Source: Sinotaia quadrata
Lineage: Eukaryota > Mollusca > Gastropoda > Architaenioglossa > Viviparidae
Assembly (NCBI GenBank): GCA_028829895.1
Contig: CM054181.1
Location: 50,843,259 to 50,907,258, forward strand
DNA length: 64,000 nucleotides
Direction of reading: 5' to 3'
Made by a program: the position numbers and the translations under genes
Shown here: one piece after another, positions 1 through 11,437 of the stretch
Numbering within the stretch: position 1 is the stretch's first letter
How the letters are laid out: every line of letters begins with the position of its first letter
Notes under the pieces: generated by a model
Seen by the model: only the letters and a program-made list of their open reading frames with translations
Databases searched by the model: none
Told to the model about the DNA's origin: nothing

Positions 1-660
1 AAAGGCACTCCTCGTGTGTGAACGGGAAGGGGCGATAATTATTGTTATGTAAGCAGCAGTTAAGCCTTAAAGACTTTCTCACACACAACCGTGTGCGGAT
101 CAAGCCATTAAGGGTTGGGGGTAGGGATTAATACTTGCTGCAGTTAGCTTTACAACAAATATAAATTAATTTCCTGCACACCAACACGAAAGCGTAAGAA
201 AGAGAGATACAGAGAGATAACAGTACTATATGTCAAGTAAATGAAAGAGTTTCTGTAAGAAAGTGAATATATAATAAAATAAATACAAGTAAATGATTTA
301 AAGGAAGGAGCGGAATTGTGAACGAAGGAATGAATGAGGATTCAAACTATTGCCATAGGGAAAGGGAATGGCGAGGTTGTGACAGACTTTAAAAAATAAG
401 AAACATTGCGAGTGATGATTCACGCTCGTTAGGGTGCAAATGAATTTCTGCTTTAAAAACCATTAAGTGAGGTGTATAGGCGTTATCATACATGCACGTA
501 CATACATTTAAACACAAACACACAACATTGCACATATGTGTGCACACATAAAGTATATTCACATATACATACACATATATAATCACATATTTGCATCCAT
601 ATCTATACACACACACACACACACACACATACACACACACATATATATATATATATATAT
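1..660. other. AT-rich intergenic sequence ending in CA/TA microsatellite
   Basis: No gene is seen. The sequence is AT-rich and ends in a CA-rich tract followed by a TA tract (about 605-660). The short minus-strand open frame across it is read-through of the dinucleotide repeat. Confidence 0.6.
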
Positions 661-679
661 TGCGACACCTCTCTGGGCA

Positions 680-1127
680 CTATTTATTATTTAACAATAC
701 ATAATTAATTACAAGTGATGGAGAAACTTGATTTATAGTTATAAATAATTCTCCCACAAGACCAAACTGTCTCTCACTTGGCGGAATGTAAGGGTGTCGT
801 AAAATTCTACTCTTACACAATAAAACATAGACGTTTTACTGTCACATAAAGATCTGCAAGTGGAAACTTCTTAAAAGGAGTAATAAAAATCCATGTTTTA
901 TTTATATTTAATGAGCCCCCATCCACCTATAATTAATCAAATATAAGTTTTAATATATGTGCAGGAAGGTTAATAAATTTAACAATCAAATTATTAAATC
1001 AGCAATCAAATATACAATATATAATTATAATCAAAAGACTGTTGACATTTATATCACTTCACAACAATGTTCGATTAACTCTGGACAGTCATTCAGTTAA
1101 TCCTAGAACAGACATCAGCAATTAATT

Positions 1128-1174
<47 letters not shown>

Positions 1175-2341
1175 ATCAAGTTCATAGATATAATTCATCA
1201 TTGAAATGAGAGTGGAGTTTTAAAAAGATAATTATAGTCAACGTACATAACCTTTTCAATGATGGCAGTTGTCACTGGCACGTCTTCACAATCACGTGGT
1301 TTGCAGCAAGTCTCATTCTTTTTTTAATAGGTCACAGTCCATTGTATCCCCTTCTAGGCACATCACACAACTGTTCCAGAATCTTCGATGTGCTCACAAA
1401 GCACACTGTGGAAAATTGTCCAGAACTTCTCCTGCATCTTATCAAAGCACATTACTTGGAGTGTTCTAGAATTTTCATGTGCACTACTGAAGCACACCAT
1501 GAGGAATGTTCAAGAAACTTTTGTGAATTCTTCAGACCAAATTCAAGCCTCAGTTTTCAGAATTCACAGGAATCTACTTACAGCAACACATTTACTAATA
1601 AGTTTGATAATAATGCTGGTTACACACACCAACTTGAACCGGTAGAGTACAGTAGTCAGTGTGATCTGAAGTGAATCAAAGCATCAACGAAAAAAAGGTC
1701 TGCTCCTTTCTGCAAAAGTCAAATTAAGGCAGTGCTAAATTTCAGGCAAATTTCATCTCTAAACTCTTTTCTCTCTTTACACAGATTCTCAATTTACAAA
1801 TCCTGCAATGATATCCGTTAGCCCAATACACGTGCAGCATAAGAAATACAGCATTGATCAAAATTCACAAGTATAATTTACAACATAATCAAGTTAGCAA
1901 ACTTAGAAATAATGGTTCATTTACATAAATCATTCTCCAATTCAAATCATACATCAATAGTAAATGTGTACGAAATATTTCCTAAGTCCATTCTTTCTTT
2001 ATCAGTCAATTATCTTACCAAGAGCTAACGATTGCCTTTGTGATCAGACTCAAGGTTCATCAAAATCAACGTAATTACAATAGAGAACTTCAACAAAGTG
2101 ACTTTCTGTTCATCCCTAATTGGATGAAATTGTTATAAATGAGTAGGAGATTATTGGTCAGAAAAAGTAATCCAGTTTGAACACAGCATCAGCACATTCT
2201 AACATATTTTCCACCTGAGTCGTTTACTCCAACTCTGACACTTAAAAATGTCAGCATAAGCAGAGTCCAAGGTCGTGTCACTTTGACATTTAAAACTTTA
2301 TATAAAATTAAGCTTAGAAATGTTGATAGGCAAATTTACTC
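680..2341. repeat. Interspersed repeat A, copy 1
   Basis: This segment shares a chain of collinear blocks with 9060-10442 and 13790-15400. The blocks include a CTCTCACTTGGCGG block near 772, a 'gagcccccatccacct' block near 912, 'acaaatcctgcaatga' near 1795, 'agcccaatacac' near 1820, and an end block 'ccaaggtcgtgtcact' near 2268 followed by 'aggcaaatttact'. The copies are strongly diverged by point changes and indels. I see no terminal inverted repeats, no long terminal repeats and no recognisable protein, so class and orientation are unknown. A CA microsatellite (1131-1172) interrupts only this copy. Short open frames at 1269-1674 are not conserved in the other copies and are not called as genes. 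Confidence 0.65.
1131..1172. repeat. (CA)n microsatellite
   Basis: About 21 uninterrupted CA units lie inside repeat A copy 1 and are absent from the other two copies. Confidence 0.95.
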
Positions 2342-3059
2342 TGCCATTTATACAGGAAGTTCCTATTCAAGCTGTACATGAGAGGGTAGATGCACCTACA
2401 TATCATCACGCATATACACAAATATATTCACATATAAACACGCACACACTCCTATATACGCGTACGCACGCACCTACACGTAAGTATATTCCTGCCACAT
2501 TCATTCATGCGTGCATTCATGAACTAGATTTGATAGTGCAGATGATTTTGCTTGGTTACCAAACGTTAAAATCACACTTCATCAGAACCCCTTGTATCTG
2601 GAATCACATTCATACATTTACTGTCGTGAATTAATGTGATACTTGTATCTCTGTCAAAACGTTCATGAAGAGTGAGGATGAGTTGAAGTGGGGTGGGGAT
2701 GTAATGACGAGACAGGAATGGGAAGGAGAAATATTAAATCATTATCACAGGTATCATAATTCCGGGAAATCTTTTTTTTTTTAAGGATTGTCTATTTTAG
2801 TAGTAAACAGGTACTGGTACATCTTTCTTGGAATTTAAAAGTTATGTTCTACTGCACCATCGTCCGTCAATGAAAAACAAGAGAGAAATCTGTCGGACAG
2901 ATTGCAATGGGGGAGGGGTTGAACAAAGTTTAAACTAAATCAACAGGTAACAAATGCTACCAAGCCTTTCTAGACGGCAGGTTAAGGACCGGTCGGGGGT
3001 GGGGGTGGGGAAGGGTACATTAGGGGTGCGGGTTGAATGGAAGTGGAGGTAGTCTAGGT
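2342..3059. other. Intergenic, no gene seen
   Basis: Mostly AT-rich sequence with a G-rich stretch near 2990-3055. No coding or RNA gene is supported. Confidence 0.5.
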
Positions 3060-3298
3060 GTGTCAAACGTTAGTCAGTGTGAGTTGTCAACCCACCGACC
3101 ACCATTGCAACTGTCGCCTACGTCACAAGTGTCGATGCGCGAGCACTTTCACCATTGAGCAAATCAGAACCGCAGGCTAGACCTCAGCTTCACGGATATG
3201 AAAACAACGAATTAAAGTTCACCATCCCTATTTTTGTGACCACCTCAAAGTTGGAGCTTACTATCAACCTGCCGGCCGAAAATCTACGGACTTGAAGG
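3060..3298 (+). promoter_or_regulatory. Candidate GC-richer promoter / non-coding 5' exon
   Basis: This stretch is richer in GC and CpG than its surroundings. It holds a CRE-like TACGTCA near 3119 and ends in a good splice-donor context, TTGAAG then GTAATTTT, at 3298/3299, followed by a T-rich intron-like sequence. No ATG-started coding frame is evident. It could be a 5' untranslated exon of a + strand gene, possibly even the receptor gene that starts at 36250, but nothing in the window links them. Chance composition cannot be excluded. Confidence 0.25.
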
Positions 3299-3775
3299 TA
3301 ATTTTGTTTTCTTTTGTCTTCTTATTTTATTCTGCTTACGTGTATGGTGTATGTGCGTATGTGGTGTATGTGGTGTATGTGCGCAAATTATCTTGGTTTC
3401 TTTTGTATGTAAGTTTTAAAAATAAAACTTTTTATATAATAGGCTTTGTTCTTATAGTAGACTAAAACTGAAGTCGGTGCTTTCTGATTCTGGTATAGGA
3501 TTGTGTTCGTTTATGAATTACAACTTGAATGTTACAAATACAGCTTGCACAAATTTCGCATCTTTTTTCGTGTACGTCTCAGGAGTATTAAATATCCTAT
3601 TTGTCATCGTATTTTTGTATTGTTTACCTACTGTATTTTCAATTATTAATTAAATGGGTATGTTTGTTTATATGTGTTTCTTGAATATGTGCATGTGTGT
3701 GTGGTGACGTTGCGGGCACGCACATTTGTGTTAATTTGAGAATGTGTACATGTGAGCGCGTTGAGAGTTTGTTTG

Positions 3776-3785
<10 letters not shown>

Positions 3786-3865
<80 letters not shown>

Positions 3866-3866
3866 A
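3786..3866. repeat. Compound (TA)(GA)(GT)n microsatellite
   Basis: A short TA run is followed by about nine GA units and about 28 GT units. It produces spurious open frames of poly Cys-Val or His-Thr on the two strands. Confidence 0.95.
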
Positions 3867-4529
3867 TATATGCCTGTGTGAATATGAGTCCAAATGTGGG
3901 TGTGTGCATATGAACATATATGTTTATGCGTGTATGTGCGTGTGTGTTTTGAAATGAGATAAGAATTATTAATTACTGCGAGTCATGTATTTGTTTTCTT
4001 CATTTACTTCACAAAATCGTGATGTTTTCTAATTCTACACTACAGACATGAGTTGTTTTAAGCGGTCATAAAATATTTAACTGTGTTTCATTTTTTAAGT
4101 TTTAATATGTGAAGAAACGTACACAAATATAGAATTTAAAATATAGCAACAAAAAACTCTCATCGTATATAATAGATATAAAAGATGGTTTGGGTTTTTT
4201 TCCTAAATAAATATTTGTAGTGATATGTGAGATGCAACAAAGGAGAAATAACTGTCGACATAACGTCTTTTAGGGTTCATTTCAAGTTTATAGTTTTCAA
4301 ATGAATCACGCAGAGTTTTGCCTCCTGGTTTGAATATAGGTCACTAAGCGATACACTGCGAGTGTTCTGAATTCAAAATACTTCCATTCTCTACTGTTCA
4401 AGTACATTGTTTACTTGTGAATCAATCGTCCGCTTCTTTATTGATTAGGGCTGAACTTCTGTGAACAATTCCAGTCGACTTTTTTGAAGGCTTACTACAA
4501 TGTTACTATTGTCAAGCATTCGACCCGAA
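3867..4529. other. Intergenic, no gene seen
   Basis: AT-rich sequence without a supported gene. Its right end runs into ATC/ATT trinucleotide repeats that mark the 3' end of the LINE fragment on the opposite strand. Confidence 0.5.
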
Positions 4530-4687
4530 AACTATTTGCTGTTATCATCACCATCATCATCAACATCATCATTTTTATTATTATTATTATGCCTATTTCC
4601 TCGACTTCTGTTTGACTGTCGGTTGTGATCCAAGATCTCGGAATCTTACCAAGATTCTGGGAGATCCAAGGTTGTGTGTGGATGGGG

Positions 4688-4791
4688 GATGGGGGCACTT
4701 CCGAGGAGCGCTGCTTTGAGTAGTGGAGTTTCCAGGGAGGATGGGGGCACTTCCGAGGAGCGCTGCTTTGAGTAGTGGAGTTTCCAGGGAG
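4688..4791. repeat. 52-bp tandem duplication inside the LINE tail
   Basis: Two near-identical 52-bp units (4688-4739 and 4740-4791), each containing GGCACTTCCGAGGAGCGCTG. The second LINE copy (11525-11575) has only one unit, so the duplication arose after insertion or in this lineage. A length of 52 shifts the reading frame and adds to the decay. Confidence 0.9.
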
Positions 4792-6272
4792 TTTATTCAG
4801 ATAGCCTTCCAATTCAGATGTTATGTTCCCCAAGGCTCCTATTACTATAGGTATCACTTCTGCTTTTACATTCCAAAGTCTCTGAATTTCTAATAGGAGG
4901 TCTTGGTATTTTTCTATTTTTTTCTCTTTCTTTTGTTTTTATGTTTCTATCACTTTGGGACAGCGACATCAATGATTGTTGCTGTTCTGTTGGACTTATT
5001 GAGAACTACAATGTCTGGTCTTCGTGCAGAAATCACTCGATTAACTTGAACTTGTGGACTTACTTAACGGTTTCTTCATACTCTCTCATCTTTAGACTTT
5101 ACCTCACTCTGCAATTTACTTGAAATTGTATAAGCCCAGGTATTTATATCCCTTTTCCATTGAAACATCGTTAATTTTTCCTATGTCGAATTGTGGGTCT
5201 TTTGTTGTTTTGATCCTGCCTTTCCGGATGATAATTCTTCCATATTTCTCAAGTCTGAACTTCAGTGTCATCATTTCAAATCTTGAAATCTTGACAGTAT
5301 TGATCAGCGAAGTGATGTCATGTTCACATTTACCGTAGAGTTTTAGATAATCCATATACATTAAATGACTGATAACTTGTCCTGATTGTATTTTGTATCC
5401 TTCTCCTGTTTTAGGGATGACTTGGCTGACAGCGATGGTGATAGGGAATCAACTTGAAATATTCTACATATTACTGGTATGTCGGCAATTTCGATATTGG
5501 TGCATGTGAGTGTGGTTTTCCAGCTTGTCATTGATACTTTTTGTACTCTTGGTACTATGTTGTACATTTTCATTTCTTTAAGCATCCATGAATTTGGAAC
5601 TGTCATAGCCTTGTAGTAGCCAATCTATGGCTTCTATGCCATTGCAAAGTCTTCTACGTTTCTTGATGTCAGTAACTATGGTTTATCAATTACAAACTGG
5701 TCATTTGTTCATCTGCTGCCTGTTCTAACACTTAAAATTTTGTTCATTGGTTAAAAGTTTGTTTGTTTCATGGTGAGACATGATTTAATCAGATATGACT
5801 CATGATAGTAATCTCCAGGTAATTGATTAAACAATAATAGTTTGGAGTTGTGCCTTTCACTGGATCTTTCATACTCGTGCTTTTATTTCCTGTTACCGTC
5901 CGGGTTAGCAAGGTTTCTGGTTTGTTTATTATATCTTGCAGTTGTTCATCAACTCTACCATGCAAGAGGTTTCAACCAGAATATTTTTATTTAGTATAGG
6001 ACCGAGGCTTTCCAGTTTGTCATCTTTCTTACCTTTTCCCTGATACCTTTCTCGGTGATTGTGACGTTAAATTATTGAGGTGTCTTTACGCACTGCTTTC
6101 GGTTCCTTAATCCAACTGGCTGATAATATATTATACATATTTGGATGACTACAAACGTTTCCCTGAAAGTTCTTGGTGTCCTGAATGTTTGACATCTGTC
6201 CTTCTTTTCTATACTGTTTTTCTTTTACCATCCATGTTGGCAAGGTTTCGGTTTGTTTAGTATGACTTTCCG

Positions 6273-6450
6273 TTGGTCAACAATTCTAACATGTAAAGAG
6301 GCCAGATGTTTTTACCAGAATATTTGTATTTGGTCAGCAATTCTAACATGTAAAGAGGTCAGATGTTTTTACCAGAATATTTGTATTTGGTCAGCAATTC
6401 TAACATGTAAAGAGATCAGATGTTTTTACCAGAATATTTGTATTTGGTCT
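6273..6450 (-). repeat. 57-bp minisatellite derived from LINE reverse-transcriptase sequence
   Basis: Three 57-bp units start near 6273, 6330 and 6387. On the minus strand each unit reads as 19 codons with the pattern FW-x-KHL-x-SLH-x-RIA, an expected stretch of the LINE RT at exactly this place in the order of motifs. The array therefore grew by whole-codon duplication of transposon coding sequence. A related diverged unit lies at about 5940-5995, in a larger duplication of this LINE part (5900-6190 against 6225-6620). Confidence 0.85.
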
Positions 6451-7010
6451 AAACCTGGCGCTTGCCATCTTTTTCTTAATATCTTTCTCAATGATTGTGA
6501 TGTTGCATTGGCTTTATGGTCGTCTTCCAGTTCCTCAATCCAAATTGTTGAGATATTATGCATACGTGAATCACTCCAAATGTTTTCCTAGAAGTTTTGG
6601 TGTTTGGAATCAGTGGTTCTATGATTTTTAATTATTATTATTATTTGTTATTGTTGTCGCTGTCGCTGTCATTATGTATATAACGATTGATATGTATTAT
6701 TTCCCAGAGACAGGGCATAGGTGTTTGTGAATCTGCAAATAAATACTCTACAAATGCAACACTTTTCAAATTCGATTGGATATTTGACTGATTAATATGT
6801 AGTTAGCATATGTTTCTACTGATTTCTCGGGAATCTTTAGTGAGTTATGGGATACGAAAGGCCGTAGATAAAAAAAAAGTTCAAAGTTCAAGGGCATTCG
6901 AAGGAATATGGGAGAGAGGTGTGATGCGTTCATGATTTTTTTTAAAATATCATCGGTCAAATTGTTTAATATTATTACCTTTCTCACTATTATGATTATC
7001 ATCATCGCCA

Positions 7011-7124
7011 CCAGTATATTCATCATAACCAGCATTAGTAGTAATAGTAGTAATTATGTTGCTGTTGCCAGTATATTCATCATAACCAGCATTAGTAGTA
7101 ACAGTAGTAATTATGTTGCTGTTG
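7011..7124. repeat. 57-bp tandem duplication
   Basis: Two 57-bp units (7011-7067, 7068-7124) with CATCATAACCAGCATTAGTA. The sequence is unrelated to the LINE minisatellite despite equal unit length. Confidence 0.9.
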
Positions 7125-7228
7125 TCGCTGACTTTGATATTGAATTTGTTAGTTTGATGTCGTCGTCAACGACATAATCGCTAATCATCGTCATTAGTAA
7201 AATAGTAGCAATTCATGTAGAAGTAGTT

Positions 7229-7277
7229 GTATTTGGTCAGCAATTCTAACATGTAAAGAGGTCAGATGTTTTTTGGT
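7229..7277 (-). mobile_element. Detached LINE RT fragment (one 57-bp unit)
   Basis: A near-complete copy of the 57-bp unit of 6273-6450 stands alone about 0.8 kb away, with AATTCTAACATGTAAAGAGG intact. It lies in unrelated sequence, so it was moved after the array formed or is left from a larger duplication. Confidence 0.8.
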
Positions 7278-8671
7278 ATGGTAGAAATAATAGCAAAAAT
7301 TGATTAATCGAGTTTTAATCGAGGCTCTGCTTTACCTTTACAGCCATTTACTCTAAACCTTTAGACAAAGAAGTTTACATTGTGCCTGGCTGTACATGCG
7401 AGCGAATCCAACCGATTTAATGTCGCGCGCTCTAGCCTCTGGAAAATTACGACGAGTGGAGGTCTACATTACTCGCATTCTTAGTAATAAGCGACACATT
7501 GAATTGCACAGAACATTTCACTGAACGCGTTATTGTGGCCCCGTGCTCTAGGGTCGATGGCATTTTATCTCCTGCATGCCATCATTAACTCATCACTAAT
7601 TCTTTGGCCGAAAACTTTAACGTGGAAATGTAGAGATATGAACCTGACACTGACTCGTACTCAGGCTAAATGTCTAATGTGTCAGGATTAGAAGCACCAC
7701 GTTTTGTTTTATTGACTTGTTTATGTACTCACCAATCTGTGTACTTGTAAATCATTCACAATGCTGGGTGTTGTTTTGTCGCCTTCATTCAACGCTTCTT
7801 GATCTGGCTATTAAAAACTTTTCCCGTGAATGACGTTCCTCCTTAGTCAATGTTCCATCGTCACTAAAAGAATCCTTCGTGACAAATCCTGTCTTAAGAT
7901 AGAATTTTGACAAATGCTAAACAGTTGTATTTCATTTCTGACAGCCTAGGAATTATCAAAACCCCAAATAGATGTGACGAAACAAGATAAATGATTATAG
8001 ATTTTAACCCTTAAACAATTAATATGGATATCTACTTTAATGAATATTAATTCGGTTGGAGATCTGTTTCCAGAAAAAAAAAATATAATTTTGTAAGAAT
8101 ATTTAAGCAAAATTAATTGATAGTGAGTGGTTGCAAATAATTTTAATTTGTTTTTAAGTTTTGACATGAGACATATGTTAGATGACTGGCTAAATTTGAA
8201 ATTATTTACCAAAAAAATGGCTGTAGAATTACCAAATGTTGCCTGAGCTTCAGATAATGTGGCTGAAATTATGTTAGATGAAGCCAAACTTGGAAACTGT
8301 GTATATAGGTCGTACAAATATACTTGGCAAAGAATAAAGCACACAATGTTATAAATACAATATTTCTTTTGCAGTTTTTCAGACAAATTTAACTTCTTGA
8401 ATCTGAACTGCTAATGGTATCACACTGTGCCAACCATAAGATGGCAACACTATTAATATTCAATTATTACATATTTTTAATCATAAAAGAGGGCTACCAC
8501 AATCAGTTTTCCTTTAATTATTACAGAAGCGAGAAAACATAATAAAGTTCAATTTTTATAAGCTGCAAAGTAATTATCATCAATAAAAGAAGATTTCAAA
8601 TGCCTACATCTAATTTATTTATGTTCAGATAAAGAAGAACTGGAAATATTTATTCCTGTAAATGGCTAGCG

Positions 8672-8990
8672 GAGCACTCTAGCGCTACGTTCTAGGGAAT
8701 GAGTCAAATCAGGCGAGAGCACTCTAGCGCTACGTTCTAGGGAATGAGTCAAATCAGGCGAGAGCACTCTAGCGCTACGTTCTAGGGAATGAGTCAAATC
8801 AGGCGAGAGCACTCTAGCGCTACGTTCTAGGGAATGAGTCAAATCAGGCGAGAGCACTCTAGCGCTACGTTCTAGGGAATGAGTCAAATCAGGCGAGAGC
8901 ACTCTAGCGCTACGTTCTAGGGAATGAGTCAAATCAGGCGAGAGCACTCTAGCGCTACGTTCTAGGAAAAGAGTCAATCAGGCAAGAGCG
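8672..8990. repeat. 45-bp minisatellite, 7 units
   Basis: Seven units with period 45 start at 8672, 8717, 8762 and so on to 8942. The first six are almost identical; the last is diverged and trails into a decayed eighth. Each unit contains CTCTAGCGCTACGTTCTAGG, with a CTAG-bounded AGCGCT palindrome. A 15-residue repeat can be read on the minus strand only because 45 is a multiple of 3. The array sits where repeat A copy 2 should begin. Confidence 0.97.
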
Positions 8991-9059
8991 TCTCAAGCAC
9001 TACGCAATATCAAACAATCGCGTAGTTATCAGTTGTCATTATAAAATAAGCGAACGCAA

Positions 9060-10442
9060 TTCCGACTTTTAATCTATATTTAGCGAGCCCCCCTCCACCC
9101 ACTTTCTTCTACAACATAAGATTATCAATATCAATAGCATAAGAAGGTAAATAAATTTAAGAATAACTCAAAACAATATTCCATGAACCCATGTTTGGAT
9201 AACTATTGTTTACAGTCTCTCTTTACATATATATAATAATTAAAATATAATTAAGTTCAACAAAAGAGTTGATACAAATTGCAGGTTAATCCTATCGGAG
9301 AATAGAAATGGGGTTATTAGAGTTAAATGGAGTTATTAGAGTTAAATGATTAAATTTACATGACCTGGATTAAGCACTACTTGACAGTCCTTCACTTGCT
9401 TTTGCAACAATGTCACATTCAGCACATGTTCCTGCCACTCGCAGGGGAACTGAAACGCTGCTATATTCTCAAACGTCACATCACCACGTCACTTCATCAA
9501 GTAGAACATGATCACAGTGATATTTGTAATTTCACTGTACTAGAATTGTATAGAATGTACCCAGCATACTTGCTCTGATACATCAATAGTGCATAGCATA
9601 CTCCATTATGCTTACACACTCTGCAACACACTGCAAGTTTCCTGCACTTTCCCAGTCACTCAAGTTTTGATCCATGAACACACAAAGGGTAGCTGGAAAC
9701 TTGAAAGTTGAAACTCCAGGCTCCATGCTCAAGACTCTAAAGTACTCAAAGTTCAAAAGGCTGCTTGTTGACTGCAACATATAATCAAGGAGCAAGCCTA
9801 AGTTTCCCATTTATCGCAATATAACTCCATTCTATCTCACACTCCATCCTCAAATTTACAAATCCTACAACAGTATTGATAAGCCCCATGCACGCACATG
9901 GTAAAAATAAACAGAGTGTATCAAACAAAATCACATATTAATACACCACATGGGTGCAGCTTAGTTCAACCTTTCATAGTAATAAAAGTTAACTCACATA
10001 GTACATCTCTACATAAACACAAGTATAATATGTCATAGTAAAATGCTTGAAATGTTTCTAAGTACATTCTCTCTCAATCTGTCAATTAAACTCATCACTC
10101 AAGCTAATGACTGATTTCAAGTCAGACTTCTTCCATTTTTGCCACTTGAATTCAAAATGATTAAAGGGTAGAATTATCTACAGTCTACATCAAGTGAACT
10201 TAAACTCAGCCCATTGGCTAGTCTCGTTCTCACAAATGATTGTCATTGGATAATAGGAAACTGCTCATTCAGTTTCCATTAGGTCAGCAAATCTAGAATA
10301 ATCTGCTTTCCGGCTGTTTACTTCAAACTTAGACACTTTCAAAGTAACACCAATAATAAGAGGTGCCCAAGGTCGGGTCACTCTGACAATTTAGCAACGT
10401 ATATAACAATTAAATTAAAAAAGAGGGAGAGGCAAATTTACT
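9060..10442. repeat. Interspersed repeat A, copy 2 (truncated at left)
   Basis: Homologous to 680-2341 and 13790-15400. It begins at the 'gcgagcccccctccacc' block near 9082, lacking the left 200-300 bp, which are replaced by the 45-bp array. It ends with 'cccaaggtcgggtcac' near 10367 and 'aggcaaatttact' near 10430. The open frames at 9360-9578 (+) and 9583-9810 (-) are not conserved between copies. Confidence 0.65.
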
Positions 10443-11073
10443 AGAGAGAGAGAAATCGCATTTTGAGTACATGTAAACTTGCATAACTGTATTGTTTTTC
10501 TGCATGTTTCTGTATTAAAAAATGTAAAATGTACGTTTTACAAGAACAAAAAATAAACTAGCAAAGACATGTTGTTACGAGAAAAAGATAAATAAATCAG
10601 TTCTTTATCACTTACAAAAAAATAAAATAAAAAGGCTCCCCATTCGAGAATGTTCTAACCAGGTCATTTGATCTAGATGCTTCGAAATTAAGAGAAGAGG
10701 GTGAGTAGAGGGGAGTGGTGGGGGCGTAAATGTTTTCTGTTAGCTTGAATTTCGACTCTAAATATTTTTGACACGATTCGTCGCTGTATTACGTCTGAGA
10801 CTGACCTCGGAGGAAAAAGAAAAAGCATTCTAAATCATCAGAAAGAATTTTCCAGAATAGTAACCCAGTTATTTTCGATTTTCTTCTCGTTTTCCTCAAT
10901 TTGTTTTCTTTCACTTTTCACTTTTGTGGATTTTCCGTAGGAGTGAATATTATTAAGAATGATTCAGTGCTTAAAAAATTCAAACATATATGAAAGCTTA
11001 GGTTTAATATCATGAAAGTTATCTTGTGTGCGTATTTGCCTCTGAATCCTTTAAACACGAAGGAGAGTTGAGT
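10443..11073. other. Intergenic, no gene seen
   Basis: AT-rich spacer between repeat A copy 2 and the 53-bp array. No coding signal is supported. Confidence 0.5.
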
Positions 11074-11333
11074 CATGCTGTAAATTTATACTATGTATTT
11101 ACGTGCGTTTCTGTGATTGTTGGTGTCATGTTGTAAATTTATACTGTGTATTTACGTGCGTTTCTATGTGTGTTGGTGTCATGCTGCAAATTTATCCTGT
11201 GTATTTACGTGCGTTTCTGTGATTGCTGGCATCATGTTGTAAATTTATACTGTGTATTTACGTGCGTTTCTAGATGTGTTGGTGTCATGTTGCAAATGTA
11301 TCCTGCGTATTTATGTGCGTTTCTACGTGACAC
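11074..11333. repeat. 53-bp minisatellite, about 5 units
   Basis: Units with the core ACGTGCGTTTCT recur at 11101, 11154, 11207, 11260 and 11313 (a variant), exactly 53 bp apart. Two unit types (TGTGATTGTTGG and TATGTGTGTTGG) tend to alternate. The same unit recurs at 15412-15545. Confidence 0.93.
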
Positions 11334-11339
11334 ACAACG

Positions 11340-11437
11340 CCACCCTAGTTCTTCTTCTTCTTCTTCTTCTTCTTATTATTATTATTATTATTATTATTTT
11401 AGTAGTAGTAGTGGTAGTAGTGGTAGTAGTAGTAGTA
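11340..11437. repeat. Trinucleotide tract (CTT)(ATT)(TAG)n
   Basis: Successive CTT, ATT and TAG/TGG trinucleotide runs adjoin the 3' end of the minus-strand LINE fragment 2, in the position of a LINE 3' tail. Confidence 0.85.

Larger units (their letters stand above)
4530..6620 (-). mobile_element. Decayed LINE (non-LTR retrotransposon), reverse transcriptase to 3' end
   Basis: Read on the minus strand, the segment runs through the C-terminal half of a LINE polyprotein. Near 6620-5900 there is a duplicated upstream RT stretch (W-K-A/P then FWxKxLxxLH). Then comes IFQVDSLSP (5462-5436), the degenerate GIFQGDSLSP block of the RT palm. Next is YMDY (5358-5347), a degenerate YMDD catalytic box, followed by LKLYGK and KGYKYLG. 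A conserved tail with IDVAVPSDRN near 4970-4940 and IPIVIGALGNITSELE near 4855-4810 follows. Stops and frameshifts break every block; one frameshift lies between the two palm blocks at about 5361. The element ends in ATT/ATC trinucleotide repeats near 4545-4590, as does the second copy. The YMDD change and the breaks make it inactive. Family assignment rests on motif recognition; the exact clade is not resolved. Confidence 0.85.
6621..8671. other. Intergenic, LINE shards and small repeats, no gene
   Basis: Apart from the two short repeats listed separately, no feature is supported. The 146-codon minus-strand open frame at 7946-8386 has AT-driven composition, no recognisable domain and no splice context, so it is not called. 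Confidence 0.5.

Noticed and set aside
7946..8386. 146-codon minus-strand frame
   Set aside because: Composition follows the AT-rich background; no domain, no flanking splice signals, no conservation evidence.
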